From: Diogma glabrata
Lineage: Eukaryota; Arthropoda; Insecta; Diptera; Cylindrotomidae
Assembly: GCA_963693315.1 (NCBI GenBank)
Contig: OY856188.1
Span: 156,444,720 to 156,508,719, forward strand
Length of the DNA: 64,000 nucleotides
Reading direction: 5' to 3'
The notes beneath the pieces were generated by a model. That model saw only the letters and a list, made by a program, of their open reading frames with translations. It searched no databases and was not told where the DNA came from. Position 1 is the stretch's first letter. Each line of letters opens with the position of its first letter. The translations under genes and the position numbers were made by a program. Positions 1 to 11,754 of this stretch are shown piece by piece.

Positions 1-1102
1 TATACGAAAAATATTTTTTTTGTTTTATTTAAAGTTTGAATTTTTTAAATTTATTTAGTACATATTTACTGATTTTTATATTTATTATCTCTTCAAATAT
101 ACTCATGTAGCTCACAATTTAACTCATTGACCTCGGTATTTTTTAATCATCCAATCTGCTATACATGTTGCCTTCATTGAAACTGGTACACGAGTTCTTA
201 TTAATTCTTTGATCGAATCTATTGATTCTTTGATCACACGAACTAAATCCTGTTGAATCTAGAAATAAATTTGGTTGCAGGTTGCAGTTATAGATTTATC
301 TCAAAAACCACAAATAAAACGAATTCAGTTTTCAAGAAAACTTTAATTAAACTACAAATTCAGTTGGAATCGAGTTGTACGAATAAATATTTGGTTTATG
401 GAAATAACCTCATGTTGGCTTAAGCTTAAGTTGTCCTTAAAAGAAATTTCATACAATCCTGTAATTAGAAAGTTAAATTTTTTGCATTGCGCATTATTTA
501 TTTATTTAATTAATGAATAATACAAAAACTAATTTGTTGTATCCTTTTTCGAACGTTTTATATTTACAAACTTAAATCTTTGTTAAAAAATCACTTAACC
601 ATTTAATCTGCTAATAACACTATGTTTAATCTTTTTTAATGCTATAATGTTTTTTTTTCTATTTTGCGTATAAAATAAAGTCATTTCGATACCCAAATGC
701 GTATCGAAATGGCCTTCATTAAGATACGCAAAGTTTTGTTTTTCAAGGTTGGTCACATTGGGCATACAAACGTCAGTGAAAGTTAAAACGAATAATTATA
801 TAACTAAAATTATTCTTATTAATTAATCTTATCATTAAAGAATAATCTAAATTAGTGTTAAATATTTTAATTAATTAAAATAATTAGTAATAATAACAAA
901 ATATCAAATTGACTATATTTTAATAAAATACACATTTTATGAAAGCTAGTTTTGCAACAAAAAGATATATAGAAATATGATGAAACGCAGAGCTTACTAT
1001 TTTGAATTGAAATTTTTAGAAATTTTCTTTAAAACATTAAAACATAAAAATATTTTTTTAAATTTCGAGACAAAAAATGCAAAATAGAAAAAATAGTATA
1101 AA
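1..1102. other. AT-rich sequence without a recognisable gene
   Basis: No reading frame with protein-like composition, no RNA gene and no clear repeat boundary was seen. The stretch is strongly A+T-rich with homopolymer runs. Confidence 0.5.
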
Positions 1103-1217
1103 AAACTCGTTTCATAAGACGTTTTATCGCACTTATCCTTTAGAAAACTCCCCGCTGCGCGGGTCGTTTTCTAAACAGATTGCGTGCGATAAAATCGTCG
1201 ATTATGAAACTAGTTTC
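1103..1217. mobile_element. Small inverted-repeat element (MITE-like hairpin)
   Basis: The ends are imperfect inverted repeats of about 30 bp: the left contains CGTTTCATAAGACGTTTTAT and the right its near reverse complement. A second nested hairpin, AGAAAACTCCCCGC against GCGGGTCGTTTTCT, lies in the middle. No coding capacity. The boundaries are approximate and no target-site duplication was established. Confidence 0.5.
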
Positions 1218-2960
1218 TTAATATACTATTATTTTAATATTCAAAAATAATTTAAAATCAGTTCAATAATTTCTGATAATAATCACTAATTTAATTTAAA
1301 ACACAATAAAATGAAAACGGCATATATGTATTTACTTCCACCTATAGCAATAACATAGGTAATACAGAAATTTACTCGCTAAAACTACTTTAAGAATGTG
1401 ATTCAATATTTTTGGCGTAAACAGTCTCTTTAACTCCTGGTTGAAATTTTTACATGGGGCTTACTCAAGCTTTTCGTTTAAACCTTCTTAGAAAATGTTT
1501 TATAAATGTTTATAACATAAAAAAGTAGGGTTTGCGTCGGACCAGACGGTGGAAGTTATACTTCTTTGGCCATTCGCTCGCACACACGCACACAGATAGA
1601 CAGAAAGGATATATTAAAAAAAATAACTAAAAATATTATTCAAAAAAAAAATATTATTCAAAAAAAATATTATTCAAAAAACTAATAATTATTAATTACT
1701 AGAAGGTACCCGCACGGCGATGCCCGTGCTTCCCAGATAAAGTGGTTGAAAACTGTTTTTTTTGAGTAAATTCTCCTATAGTTTTTTTTAATGTCATTTA
1801 ATTTAACTTATTTTATTAGTAATATGTATATAAAAAGTTTGAAAAAAAAATGTAATAGTATCATTTTACAGTCAGCAAAAGCCATTAAATAAATGTCTCT
1901 AAAGCTATAGATAAATTTACATATTAAATGTATGTTAAAATTAAAACACATTTGACAGACAAATAATAATTAAATAATTTTTATAAATGTGGCAAAAGAT
2001 TTAGGTTAGAAAAAAGTTAAAATTTTATTCCAAAGATTTAATTCAAATAATTCAATGTGTCACGAACAATTAGGTGAGCGTAAATATATATGTTTATAGG
2101 ATGTCACAATTGTCAATTACTTACTCCGAAACCACCGTACTCGTCATACAAAATAGAAACACTTGTTCATTGCTATTGGTTTATCGTCATATTTCATGTA
2201 GACTTATAATCATATATCAATCCAGAAATTTTGCTGTTCTGAAGAGGGTCGTATTGCAATTTGCAAATATATTTTATCGATTTTTTGCAATACTCTACTA
2301 CATTGATGCATACGCCGGCCGGTTAAAGAATACCACCATTTTTAGTGAATATTTTCGTTTAATGGGTTTTATCGCTTTATGGTCATCGTCTTATTTCGAC
2401 ATTTCTTCCCACAACTTAAAACAGAAATTGGACAAAATAATAATAAGACTAATTTCATTGGTAAATTCAGACTTATATATTATTATTAAAACAGTCAAAT
2501 CACACCATTTGTTAACATATTTGCCTATATTTTATAGATCTCTTGCAATAACAATAATAGTTTTGAAAGTAATGGAGAAGCATATTTCACTCAATAAGTA
2601 AAACACTTTAAACCTGTAGCTTTGATATTGTTCATAATCTTTTTCTTCGGTACTACGGTTCCAATGCAAATTCTTGGTTTATCAATGTTTCTAAGAAGAG
2701 GAAAAGAAACGTCAATTTCCATTTTTTGGAACATGTGAGGGCAGTTCTGCTAATGCAAGCAGGTTTGTTTAATCATATATAAGCAATGCTTATATGTATC
2801 GTATTGGTGCTAATGCATAGAAATATGTACATATTTTATATAATTGCCAACCATAAAAACATATTTGTTGTACTTTAGAAATATGTATTTGTTAAAAAAT
2901 AATTTAACATAATTTTCATATAAATGTACATATTTGTTTGACACATTATACATTAACTAT
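1218..2960. other. Noncoding stretch, probable degraded repeats
   Basis: Around 1530-1740 there is a GC-richer patch including a short (CA)n-like run and a CCCGCACGGCGATGCCCGTGC-type segment that looks like part of a dispersed repeat. A 175-codon open frame at 2074-2601 starts with GTG, has no recognisable domain and is A+T-driven, so it is not called as a gene. Confidence 0.35.
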
Positions 2961-3959
2961 TACTTAGGTCGATAATGTGGCACCCTGTGTCGATAGGGTG
3001 TCACCCTTGAGTTACAATGTCTCTATTCCAAAATTATTTCTATCAGTTTAACTTTACTACCTAATATGTTTTACATTTCAAACAAATTAATTGCAAACAA
3101 CCAACAATCAAATAACCATGTTTGTAAATGATCTCAAAACATTTTTTTGCCTTTATCTTGAAACTCAAGGAATAAATTGGAATAGATCGTTTTTCAATGG
3201 ACACAAAAATAATTACTGTGGAATAAAATGGCAGTTATGCAATTACTGCAGTTTTGCAAATTTTTTTAGGTAGATGCATACTCATACTGTTTGTTTTCAG
3301 TTTTATATATTTATATATTTGAATTAAATGAAAGTTCATCGTTTAAAATTACATTTTGTTGGGTTTTAAATCAATTGTAACTTTCAAACTCATCAAGTGA
3401 TTCTTTTAGAGATCCTTGGCTACATAAATGTTAAGCCTTCAAATTTTTTTAAAAGTGGTGTAGCTATTGTTATTAACTATGTAATTGGTTTGAAAAAATA
3501 GACTTTAAATTTTGTTTATTTTTCTTCTTAGGAAGGTATTCCTTAAATCAGTCTTTAAAGCATTTTCCGGTTTTCCCGATGTAAAATTTTTCACTACATA
3601 TAATTTTGTAAATTATTAAGCATGATTCGAATCGGATATTTAATTTTGGTTTCAATTCTTTATATAAAATATCTTTTTAGGATGTTATACTTATATTTTT
3701 TAAATAGTTCCTTATAATATTAGGCATATGATTTGTATCTTCCATTTTATCAAATATTATTTAATATAAGTGGTTACAAGGAAATTTAAATAAATTAATT
3801 TTTTTGGCGGTGTATTTAGTCGTTAACACAGTGTACTTATTATGAACTAGACAAACATGTATCCTACAAATATATTTAGAATAAATGCTTTGCTGATACC
3901 TACTATAATTAAAAATATGTTTTTAGATTTCGTTTAGCAAATATCCCAAAAAATAAATA

Positions 3960-6240
3960 TGCCACGAGGAGTTCATACTTCTTAAAGAAAAAGTGGGTTC
4001 CAGCAGAGAAAGACCAAGCAGGCTAAAATAGATGCAGTTCAGAGCATATCTGGATCCATCTATAAGTATGTTACAAAACCAGATGATATCCAAGTTTCAT
4101 CAAAAGAAACTGATTCTCACGTTGATGCAACGAATGTTTCAGAGAATATTGACTCCTCTTCGGAAAGTAACAGCAACAATACAGAATTAATAATGATAAG
4201 CTATGATGAAGACGAATTAGAAAGAAATACTGAAAGTGACAGTGATAATGCTGCTAATGCTTCTACTATCGAAGACAGTATTTGCATGGGTGAATCACTT
4301 CAGAACTTAAGAGATGTATCACATTGGAATATACTCGTCTCTGATAATGTTCGCATTGAAATCATGAAAAAGGAAGTGAACATTTTCAAAATAGAGAAGG
4401 GTCATTTGCTATTGTTTCTAGACACGGGTTGGACATAAAAGGTGATTTTCGCCATCTTTCTAAAGAATGGTATTATAAAGTGATGCCCTATGGTGAAAAA
4501 ATTATGCGGTCATGGATGGTTTATTCTCCTTTAAATAATAACCTGTACTGCTTCTGCTGTCGTATATTAGCTGTCACCAATAGTAATAATACAAAATCTA
4601 CGACTGGATTTCAGAAGTGGTGGAAACTAAATCCCCAAGTAACCGACCATGAAACTTCAAATGAACATCTGGAGAATCTTTAAAAGTGGCAAACTTTGGA
4701 AATGAGGTTAAAATTTCATAAAACGATAGGAGACGAAGCCTTGCCTTGCAATTAATATATAATGAAAAACAGAAGTCCAGATTATTGGATATAACTTTGT
4801 TTTTATCTAAATAAACCCAGCATTTCGTTGACATGATGAACGACAAAGTTCTTCAAATAAAGGCAATTTTTTAGAACTAGTCAATCTATTGTCAAAGTAT
4901 GATGTAGTGTTAAAAGAACACATTTAGGATTTGGAGCATGATAAATCACCAAAAGTATCATATTTGTCACCAGATATACAAAATGAGTTCATAAATGTTT
5001 TAGCGAACCACGTAAAGTTTAAGCTTGTCAACGAAATTAAATCGGTTAAATATTTTGGAATTATGTTTGATAGCACACCTGACATTTCACATATTGATCA
5101 AATGTCAGAAGCGATTCGTTATGTGAAAATTGATGGTAGAAAAGTGGAAATCAAGGAAGTATTCCTTGGATTTTTTCCTTTACATGGAAAAAAGCCGCTG
5201 ATTTAAGCGATGAAATTCTTACACTGAAAAAAAGTTGGTTGTTTATTATTCATGCAAAGAAAATATATTTACAAACAATTTCACTGTAAGTGGGACAACT
5301 ACTTAGTACTCAGTAACATTGTCCTGACAACAGAATGAGGTTTATTTAAAATATAAAGTGTTATATCCAATATAACAGTAGTTGAATAAAGTTAATAACT
5401 ATTTCCATGAAAACATATTTCTTTGGCCTTATAAGTATTATGAATTTTTCATTTTAAAATTTGAGTATTTGAGATTAATTGAACTATATTTATTTTCACT
5501 TAAATACTTCATGTGATTGCCTCAACTACATCGGTTTATAATTGTACAGTTGTTCAATCAATCTCGTTGTTCGATTCTCCATATCTGCCCGCACGGTGAG
5601 GTTGAGACAACTTTATTTCGATTGGAAATATGACATGTTTTTTTCAGTGTAAAAATCTTGAAAATGACGGTATAGATGTTGTAGTTCCCAAGGTTATGAT
5701 AATGCAGCTGTTATGAGTAGTATACATGGAGGAGTACAAGCTATTATTAAAGCAAAAAATAACAAAGCAATTTTTGTCGGCTGCATAGATCATTCAATTA
5801 ATTTATGTGGTCAAGACTCATTTGCACAAAATGTAGCTTGTGAATGTTTTTCGGAACAGTGGTAGCCATTTTTACATGTTTTTTTGCTTCAACTAACTGC
5901 TGGGAAGTGCTTGTTAAACACAACAAAGCAACTGTTAAAAGACTCTTAAAAACACAATGGAGTGCTGCTGCAGTAAAAGTATTGGCCTAAAATGTTGATG
6001 GGATTGTGGCTGCAATTGAGAAGTTAAGTGATCAACAAGAAAATGTAGACACTAGAGGCACTGCAAAGAACCTTATCCATGCAGCATGTGATTTTACGTT
6101 TCTTTGCTATCTTTTGTTTTGGAATGATATTCGAAGGGAAATAATATCTGTGCTCAGATTGGATTGCAAAGCAAGGGCTTGAATATTGATCAATTAGTTA
6201 CAAAAACAGAGTCAATTCGTAACTATTGTAGAAGAGGCAA
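3960..6240 (+). pseudogene. hAT/ZMYM-like transposase pseudogene
   Basis: Fragments in several frames form one decayed protein. An acidic, serine-rich N-terminal part (about 4020-4290) is followed by a TTF-type zinc-finger block at 4429-4683 (RSWMVYSPLNNNLYCFCC, then a conserved HETSNEHLENL). Next come a segment with FGIMFDSTPDISHIDQMS (4931-5206) and, after a MITE insertion, a block with IHGGVQAI and CIDHSINLCGQDS (about 5700-5860) and LKTQWSAAA (about 5950). These are features of hAT-superfamily transposases with DUF4371-like regions that cut and paste the element in the nucleus. Frameshifts, stops and the MITE make it nonfunctional. The assignment rests on motif recognition, not on a search. 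Confidence 0.65.
5222..5649. mobile_element. Tc1/mariner-type MITE inserted in the hAT pseudogene, TA duplication
   Basis: The ends are CACTGAAAAAAA and TTTTTTTCAGTG, perfect inverted repeats of at least 12 bp, flanked on each side by TA (5220-5221 and 5650-5651). Ignoring the 428-bp insert and one TA rejoins a plausible coding stretch of the transposase, so the precise insertion point is well supported. No coding capacity. Confidence 0.8.
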
Positions 6241-6409
6241 TAATTCTTGCTGCGAAAAAATGTAGCTTATTAATAATAATGCTCATTTGTATTGATTAAA
6301 AAAATTATAAATTACGTTTATCGGCTTTTTATTATTATTGACAGTTTTTATTTTTGGGGTGACACCACCATATCCGCCCCGGGTGCCACCCATGCTAGCT
6401 ACGCCACTG

Positions 6410-6900
6410 TGATTGCATTCGGTGGTACATAAATTAAACTTATTAATGAACGTGAATATCTTACCTTGACTGATACAATTAGTTGCTCAAACATTTGGTT
6501 GTAAACACATACAATAGAACTGGCACATTTCTTATGAACAGCAATCAGGAGACCTTCATTTTAGTAGTAGTTTGGATATTTTGTCACTTCTATAAATTAC
6601 ATCGTTATGTTTTAAAATCATTGCAAAATTCACTTTATCCGTTAGGTTGAAGTAAATGAGTTGATATTATATTGTTTTAATGTATTAGTGGTATTGGTAT
6701 TATTAAGATCAAAAAGTTTGTTGGATGTGCTTCTGACGTTTTGCATGCACATAAATAAATGTTGTTGATTGTTAGCAGAAATTGTTTTATGTTGTTTAAA
6801 TAGTTTTTTGTCACAATGGTTGGATAACCATTTCGACATTCAATGCTACAGTTAGTTTCACCTGCCAGGGCGTTTTCGTTGAGTTGTGATTGAACGGTTT
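6410..6900 (-). pseudogene. LINE endonuclease fragment (Jockey/CR1-like), degenerate
   Basis: Read on the minus strand, 6839 downward gives MCMQNVRSTSNKLFDL, which resembles the N-terminal NVRSL-NKL block of LINE APE endonucleases. Further along, in shifted frames, come YRSDKISK, LLIAVHKKC and SLISLIYVPPNA, matching the usual endonuclease order (RxDR, GGGxLIAV, xxVYxPP). At least two frameshifts separate the blocks. It ends exactly at the right terminus of the hAT element, so the hAT may have inserted into this LINE. No continuation was found on the left side of the hAT. Confidence 0.6.
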
Positions 6901-7419
6901 TTAAATTTCTTAATTCGTTGGGTGATTTATCAGTAGTTAGTTATGAACACCTTTTCCTGGCATAATCTATTTATTTTCTTATTATTTCTTACAATCCACA
7001 TTGCTTGCATACCAACGCTTGCTTGAAGGTAAACGCAAAACACTAAAACAAAACTTTTTTATTTTAATAAATTAGACTATGAAAAAACATTAAAAACCAC
7101 AAGTTTTGTTTAGTTGATGCACAGATCTTAACAATTTTTTTTCCTTTTTTTATAATATAGTTAATTTTAATTTGGGAAGCAAGACAAAAAAATAAAACAC
7201 ATCCAATATGTTTCAACTTTCGATTAATTTTCGATTAGATAGTATAAATATATGTCTTTGTTATAAGAACAATGGGCAGTATGGGAGGTTAATGCCTTCT
7301 TCTGAAAACTACGTATTTGATTATATTGCGTCACCCATTCCTTTATCATGTCAAGGATTGGTAGAAAGACTAACGTTCATAAAACAAATGTGAAATTTTA
7401 ACTATAAAGTATAATAGTC
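6901..7419. other. Noncoding stretch
   Basis: A+T-rich sequence with no supported gene. The short open frame at 7208-7393 has no recognisable domain. Confidence 0.4.
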
Positions 7420-7900
7420 CCTGGGCCTTCACCTACATAATTTTGTGATTACCACATATTTTATACTTCGTGATGCGCCTGTCCTTGACGAGCCTGAAAA
7501 CATTTGTTCTATGATTTTTCTCAAATCGGCCGCTTTTGCGTTCGGCAAGCTCCGAAAAATGCCGATTGCACGCGATCTTGTAAATTTGCTACCACATTTA
7601 TTTTTTTTGACTGTGGAGGTAAGAAATTTGTTTTAGAATACGAGGGTAAGCTTGTCCGACCAAAATGTGTTTGCTGTTGTCGAGTCCGACAACTAACGTT
7701 TTGGATGTTTGGGTTGTCGGACTAGACAATAGAAGACAAATTTTTGTCGGAAAAGGTTACCCTTGTGTTCTAAATGAATTTCTAACCCCCATAGTTAAAA
7801 TAAAACAAAAATTTACAAGATCCAGGGCAATCGGCATTTTTCGGAGCTTGCCATCAATTGACCATCAATTTCTAAGCCGGAACACAAGCAAAAAAAATAT
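7420..7900. mobile_element. Foldback element, family FB-A, copy 1
   Basis: Long imperfect inverted arms: the left contains GGCAAGCTCCGAAAAATGCCG (from about 7543) and GAGGGTAAGCTTGTCCGAC. The right contains GTCGGAAAAGGTTACCC and ends in CGGCATTTTTCGGAGCTTGCC at 7852. The core has short inverted copies of TTGTCGGACT. A second copy lies at 11755-12185. Overlapping open frames across the arms are by-products of the palindrome, not genes. Confidence 0.65.
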
Positions 7901-7904
7901 GTGA

Positions 7905-9157
7905 ACAACCAGCTATAAATACATATGGGTGATTCTCCAAAAAGGGTACATTCTTATGTCCAAGCAATTTTTCTTATGTAAATAATTGTACAAATTCTGT
8001 GTATGCTAGTGGAAATTGCAACGTGTTTCTAAGAGAATTAAGCAACAGTATAAAAGAAACAATTTGATTTTATTTTTATTGAAAAATATGTCCTCGGAAC
8101 CTGATAAAACACGTCCGTGGACTGTCCCAAGACTGAAGTTTTAAAATAATAAGATTCAAAATCAAAATAATAATTACATTGAAAATAAAAGACATACTGT
8201 ATGAAATAAATAAATATGTCTACTTATAATACCTCAAACCTTTATCATGAACATATTAACAAAATCAGTTTCACAGCAGAAACTAGAATGTCCCAAGAAT
8301 TTTAGTCACTTCCGTGGACAAAATGTTTGTTTCTTCTATTCGTCATAGATGGCAGTACAAGAACCAAATCTATGATTTATAAATTGTCAGTCAGCCACAT
8401 TAGCTTTCGAGAACGTTAGCAGGTTGAGTGTTCTAATAGTGTTCAATTTGCCATAGAACATCAAAATTTTAAGTGGGGCAAGATCATAGAGTCACATTCG
8501 TGGACATCATAATTCTGTAAGTAATTACTAAATTTAAATTTGTATTGTAGTTATAGTAAAAGTGAATTATATATAATACATTTCAAAGAACAACTTCTCA
8601 AAACCAAAATGTCATCATTCACAGAATGTTTTTAATGAATTTATCACATCCGTGGACATCATGTCCGTGGACATTCAATGTCTTCGTCGGGACAGCTAAG
8701 TAACAGACGTTACACAAACAATAATAGTGTGATCTTTAATATTTATAAATGATTTTTGTTGATAAAACTTAAATTAACTTAAATTATTATCATGTTATAA
8801 GAGAAGAGTTTGTCTGAAAATGAAATCCGTACACACTGTGATTTTCACAGAATTATAACTGCAAATATTCTGAGGAAGTGCAAGCAGTACAATTTGGCGG
8901 ATCGAAAGGAAAAAATCAGGTTTCTTTACACACAGTAGTTGTTTATTATCACAATGGTAGTAGTTGTTTATTACCACCGTCACGTCTGTGGATAAGCGAA
9001 AATTTAAAAGTTTTTTTTCTTAAATTTTTTCAAATATCTGTGCCAATAGTATGACTTAATACAACAAGTAATTATCTAATAGAAAACATAATAATAACAA
9101 TTTTTATTTCGCATGGAGGGATCATTTTTTATTTATTTGTTAATTTTTTTCTATTTT
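7905..9157. repeat. Region with repeated CAC(N)TCCGTGGACA motif
   Basis: No gene. The motif TCCGTGGACA, or a one-base variant, recurs at about 8113, 8314, 8494, 8650, 8667 and 8985, usually preceded by GTCAC or CAC. Spacing is irregular (tens to hundreds of bases), so it is not a simple tandem array. The sequence between copies is A+T-rich. Confidence 0.5.
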
Positions 9158-9609
9158 TTGATCCACGGGTGTGACAACCCCGCGTACTCCAGTCCCTGCT
9201 ATTGGCATATGAGTTAACGTGAGATATCGCATACCACTGGCAATAGCAGTGAGATATCACTAGCCAAGGTGATATCTTAGGGGTGCTGGCGGATGAACTG
9301 TATTCAGTCAACGGTAGCACTCTCAATCTTAGCTAATGAATATTCCTTGATGCTGGAACGCTGTATAGCTTGCTAGAAGAAACGAGCCTTCATATAACTA
9401 TATATCTGAGCTTTAATCATTGAAAAATATACTGCGTCCCATAATCAAGGATTATGCCATTAGCTGGACTATTAGCAAACCAATTTTAGTTTTGTTCCTG
9501 CAAATTTTTAAAACAAATTTGCTTTTTATCTCTTATTTTATTTTTATTTTCCCTATCCTATCACAAAATATTGGCCTATGTCATATTTTATATGTGATAG
9601 GATTTATGG
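9158..9609. repeat. Dispersed repeat RA, copy 1
   Basis: Shares blocks with 11285-11700 and 18037-18215, for example GTGAGATATCACTAGCCAAGG, a CAGTCAACGGTAG block and a TTAGTTATGAAGTATTC-like block. The following part, including TTTTAGTTTTGTTCC and GGCCTATGTCAT, also matches copy 2. No protein is supported. A LINE-type 3' tail follows downstream (10068-10195), interrupted here by a SINE insertion. Confidence 0.6.
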
Positions 9610-9623
9610 TTTAGTTATCCATT

Positions 9624-10016
9624 GGAAATGAATGTATTCAATTGAATAGAATGAAAAATTGCTTTGAAAAGTGAAAGATCCGTAACAAAAGTTTTATCTC
9701 AATTCCGGTCGGTTCGGGGAATCGAACCGGCGTCCCTCTGATCAAAGTTTATATGGTTAACCATTTAACCAACTCGACCAGCGACTCTCGTCGCTGGTCG
9801 AGTTGGTTAAATGGTTAACCATATAAACTTTGATCAGAGGGACGCCGGTTCGATTCCCCGAACCGACCGGAATTGAGATAAAACTTTTGTTACGGATCTT
9901 TCACTTTTCAAAGCAATTTTTCATTCTATTCAATTGAATACATTCATTTCTAATGTCTTAGAATTCTAAACTACATAATGGTTAGATCCATTGCTAAACT
10001 CTTAATAAAATCTTGA
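9624..10016 (+). mobile_element. tRNA-type SINE inserted as an inverted partial dimer, with 14-bp target duplication
   Basis: Perfect inverted arms at 9625-9785 and 9790-9950 (161 bp each) are separated by TCTC. The right arm starts with a tRNA-like head: box A-like TGGTCGAGTTGG, then box B GGTTCGATTCC about 55 bases later. It continues into a 66-bp unpaired 3' part ending AATAAAATCTTGAA. The insert is bracketed by TTTAGTTATCCATT at about 9610-9623 and again at 10017-10030. A full SINE would then be 9790-10016, with its first 161 bp copied in reverse in front of it. Confidence 0.75.
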
Positions 10017-10067
10017 ATTTAGTTATCCATTATTTAACAAAAAAATATTAAAAAAAAAAAAACAGAT

Positions 10068-10195
10068 TTGCGTCCATTAACATCCTTTGAACGCATGTTG
10101 TTGTGGGACCTTGGTCTTAAAAGGTTTTTATGTGTTGTTGTGACACATATTGTAATGCCTACTACACATCACATTTTATTAAAAAAAAAAAAAAA
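10068..10195 (+). mobile_element. LINE 3' tail fragment
   Basis: Matches the 3' end of the LINE at 23690-25490: GTTGTTGTGGGACC, then CTTAAAAGG, TATGTGTTGTTGTGACACAT and ACACATCACATTTTATT, followed by an A-run. No coding sequence is left. It follows dispersed repeat RA, as in two other places in the window. Confidence 0.65.
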
Positions 10196-11284
10196 TGTTT
10201 AAAATTCAAAAATTTGGTTTTTCAAATTACCCCTTTTCAGGAGAATGACCCATATATGATTGAGATGAAAACACAATGAAAACGCGATTTAAATTAAAAA
10301 TATAATTTAATAACATTAATAATTTATTTAGTTTTATTTATAATTTATGCAAGCAGATAAACTTTTGTATGCAATACGAATCGTGTTATCATAGTATACG
10401 TCGTGTTACTGCCTGCGCATTAAATTCCAATATTTAGCACTTGTTTCATAATAATTATTGTTAAAATCCTTAAAACATAAACGACTTTTTTGTTGTTATA
10501 TATTGTATATACACATATTGTAAATTCACCACACTTTTTAGTTTTAATAAAATATAATTCTATTATACATGATATGAAGGAGTTTGTGCTCGCTCAATTG
10601 AGTATCTTCATAAAAATGCTAAAATCATCCATATGTGAAGATAATACATGATCCAAATAATTTTTAACACTATTAATTTTTAACACTAAGTTACATTTTG
10701 CTGTAAAATGTTTGGTTACCTTTTGCACATCAACCTCATCCCCATGTATATGTCATACGATTCCAAAGCTTTCATAGAAAAAAAATAATTGTTTTTATAA
10801 AATCTCATATTATAAGATTATTTTATTGGCATAATAAACTTTATTAGAAGAACGCGAACAAAAATGTCAAAATATTTTAATTAAAAAACAGCATAAAAAT
10901 CTTTTAAACCGAAAGAATTAATTTTCATTCAAAACCATGAAACGGAGAAAACATTACAGAAGATATAATTTTATGAAAACAAAGAAATTTTTTTTGTTAA
11001 ACCATTTTCGTCTTAATTATTTTTTGCTTCATGTGATAATTTTGTTTCAACAAAATATTAATTTAAAACGAAATTCATATCCCCATATGAATTTATATAA
11101 AACGCACACATTTTGTTTATCGTTAAATAGAAATAATTTTATCGATACTTATACTCGTTTATGTATCTACGTTTACTCAGCAGATCTATTTGATTTACAT
11201 ATTAATAAAAATCTACGAACATATAACGCGCATGGAGAATAACGAATGAAGAGATCAGTTTTTGTTGTTAATTGTGATCTGATT
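10196..11284. other. A+T-rich noncoding stretch
   Basis: No supported gene, RNA or structured repeat. The 101-codon open frame at 10937-11242 is lysine/asparagine/phenylalanine-rich as expected from base composition, with no domain. Confidence 0.4.
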
Positions 11285-11754
11285 TATTCCTTTATGATCT
11301 ACGGGTATGACAAACGAATTAAAGTTAAATATTAAATATCACAGGCAAAAGTAGTGAGATCTCACTAGCCAAGGTTAAATCTCAGTAGTTGGTGGCGGTT
11401 GAACTCTGTCAACGGTAGAACTCTCAGTTTTAGTTATGAAGCACTCCTGGTTGATGTCGCGTTATTACTTACTCGAAAAAATTAGCCTCCTTTCAACTTT
11501 ATATGTGGAAGTTAATCATTGATCAAGGCATATAACAATGGATAACTGGCAGTCCTATTTTAGTTCTGTTCCAGCAAATCTTTTAAAAGAAATTTTGATT
11601 TTTACCTCTACTTTTATTTTTATTTCCTCCCATATCAAGATATATTGCGGCCTATGTCATAATGGATTAAATGATAGACTTTATTGATAAGTTAGCGATA
11701 CTTTAAACAAAAAATTTGAGTTCATCAACACCTAAGAACGCATTTGAGACCTAG
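11285..11754. repeat. Dispersed repeat RA, copy 2
   Basis: Shares the blocks GTGAGATCTCACTAGCCAAGG, GTCAACGGTAGAACTCTCAG, TTAGTTCTGTTCCAGCAAAT and GGCCTATGTCATAAT with copy 1. It is followed by AAGAACGCAT and GGACCTA, also present before the LINE tail elsewhere, and then by foldback element FB-A copy 2. Confidence 0.6.

Larger units (their letters stand above)
2970..6409 (+). mobile_element. Degenerate hAT-type DNA transposon (TTF/ZMYM-protein type)
   Basis: The right end reads ...GGGTGCCACCCATGCTAGCTACGCCACTG, so the element in reverse begins CAGTGGCGTAGC, a typical start for this hAT subgroup. A related, shorter motif (GTGGCACCCTGTGTCGATAGGGTGTCACCC) at about 2970-3002 is taken as the eroded left end. 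Between them lies a decayed transposase-like gene with a TTF-type zinc-finger region and a downstream region with IHGGVQAI and the CIDHSINLCGQDS block. The left boundary is uncertain. An 8-bp target duplication could not be shown. Confidence 0.6.

Noticed and set aside
2074..2601. 175-codon open frame, at first reminiscent of a membrane chemoreceptor fragment
   Set aside because: GTG start, no conserved receptor motif, no supporting splice structure, and a hydrophobic bias explained by A+T content.
9690..9880. A pair of functional, divergent tRNA genes
   Set aside because: Box A and B are present, but acceptor and anticodon stems do not pair, and the copies are mirror halves of one palindrome within a duplication-flanked insert; a SINE explains it better.
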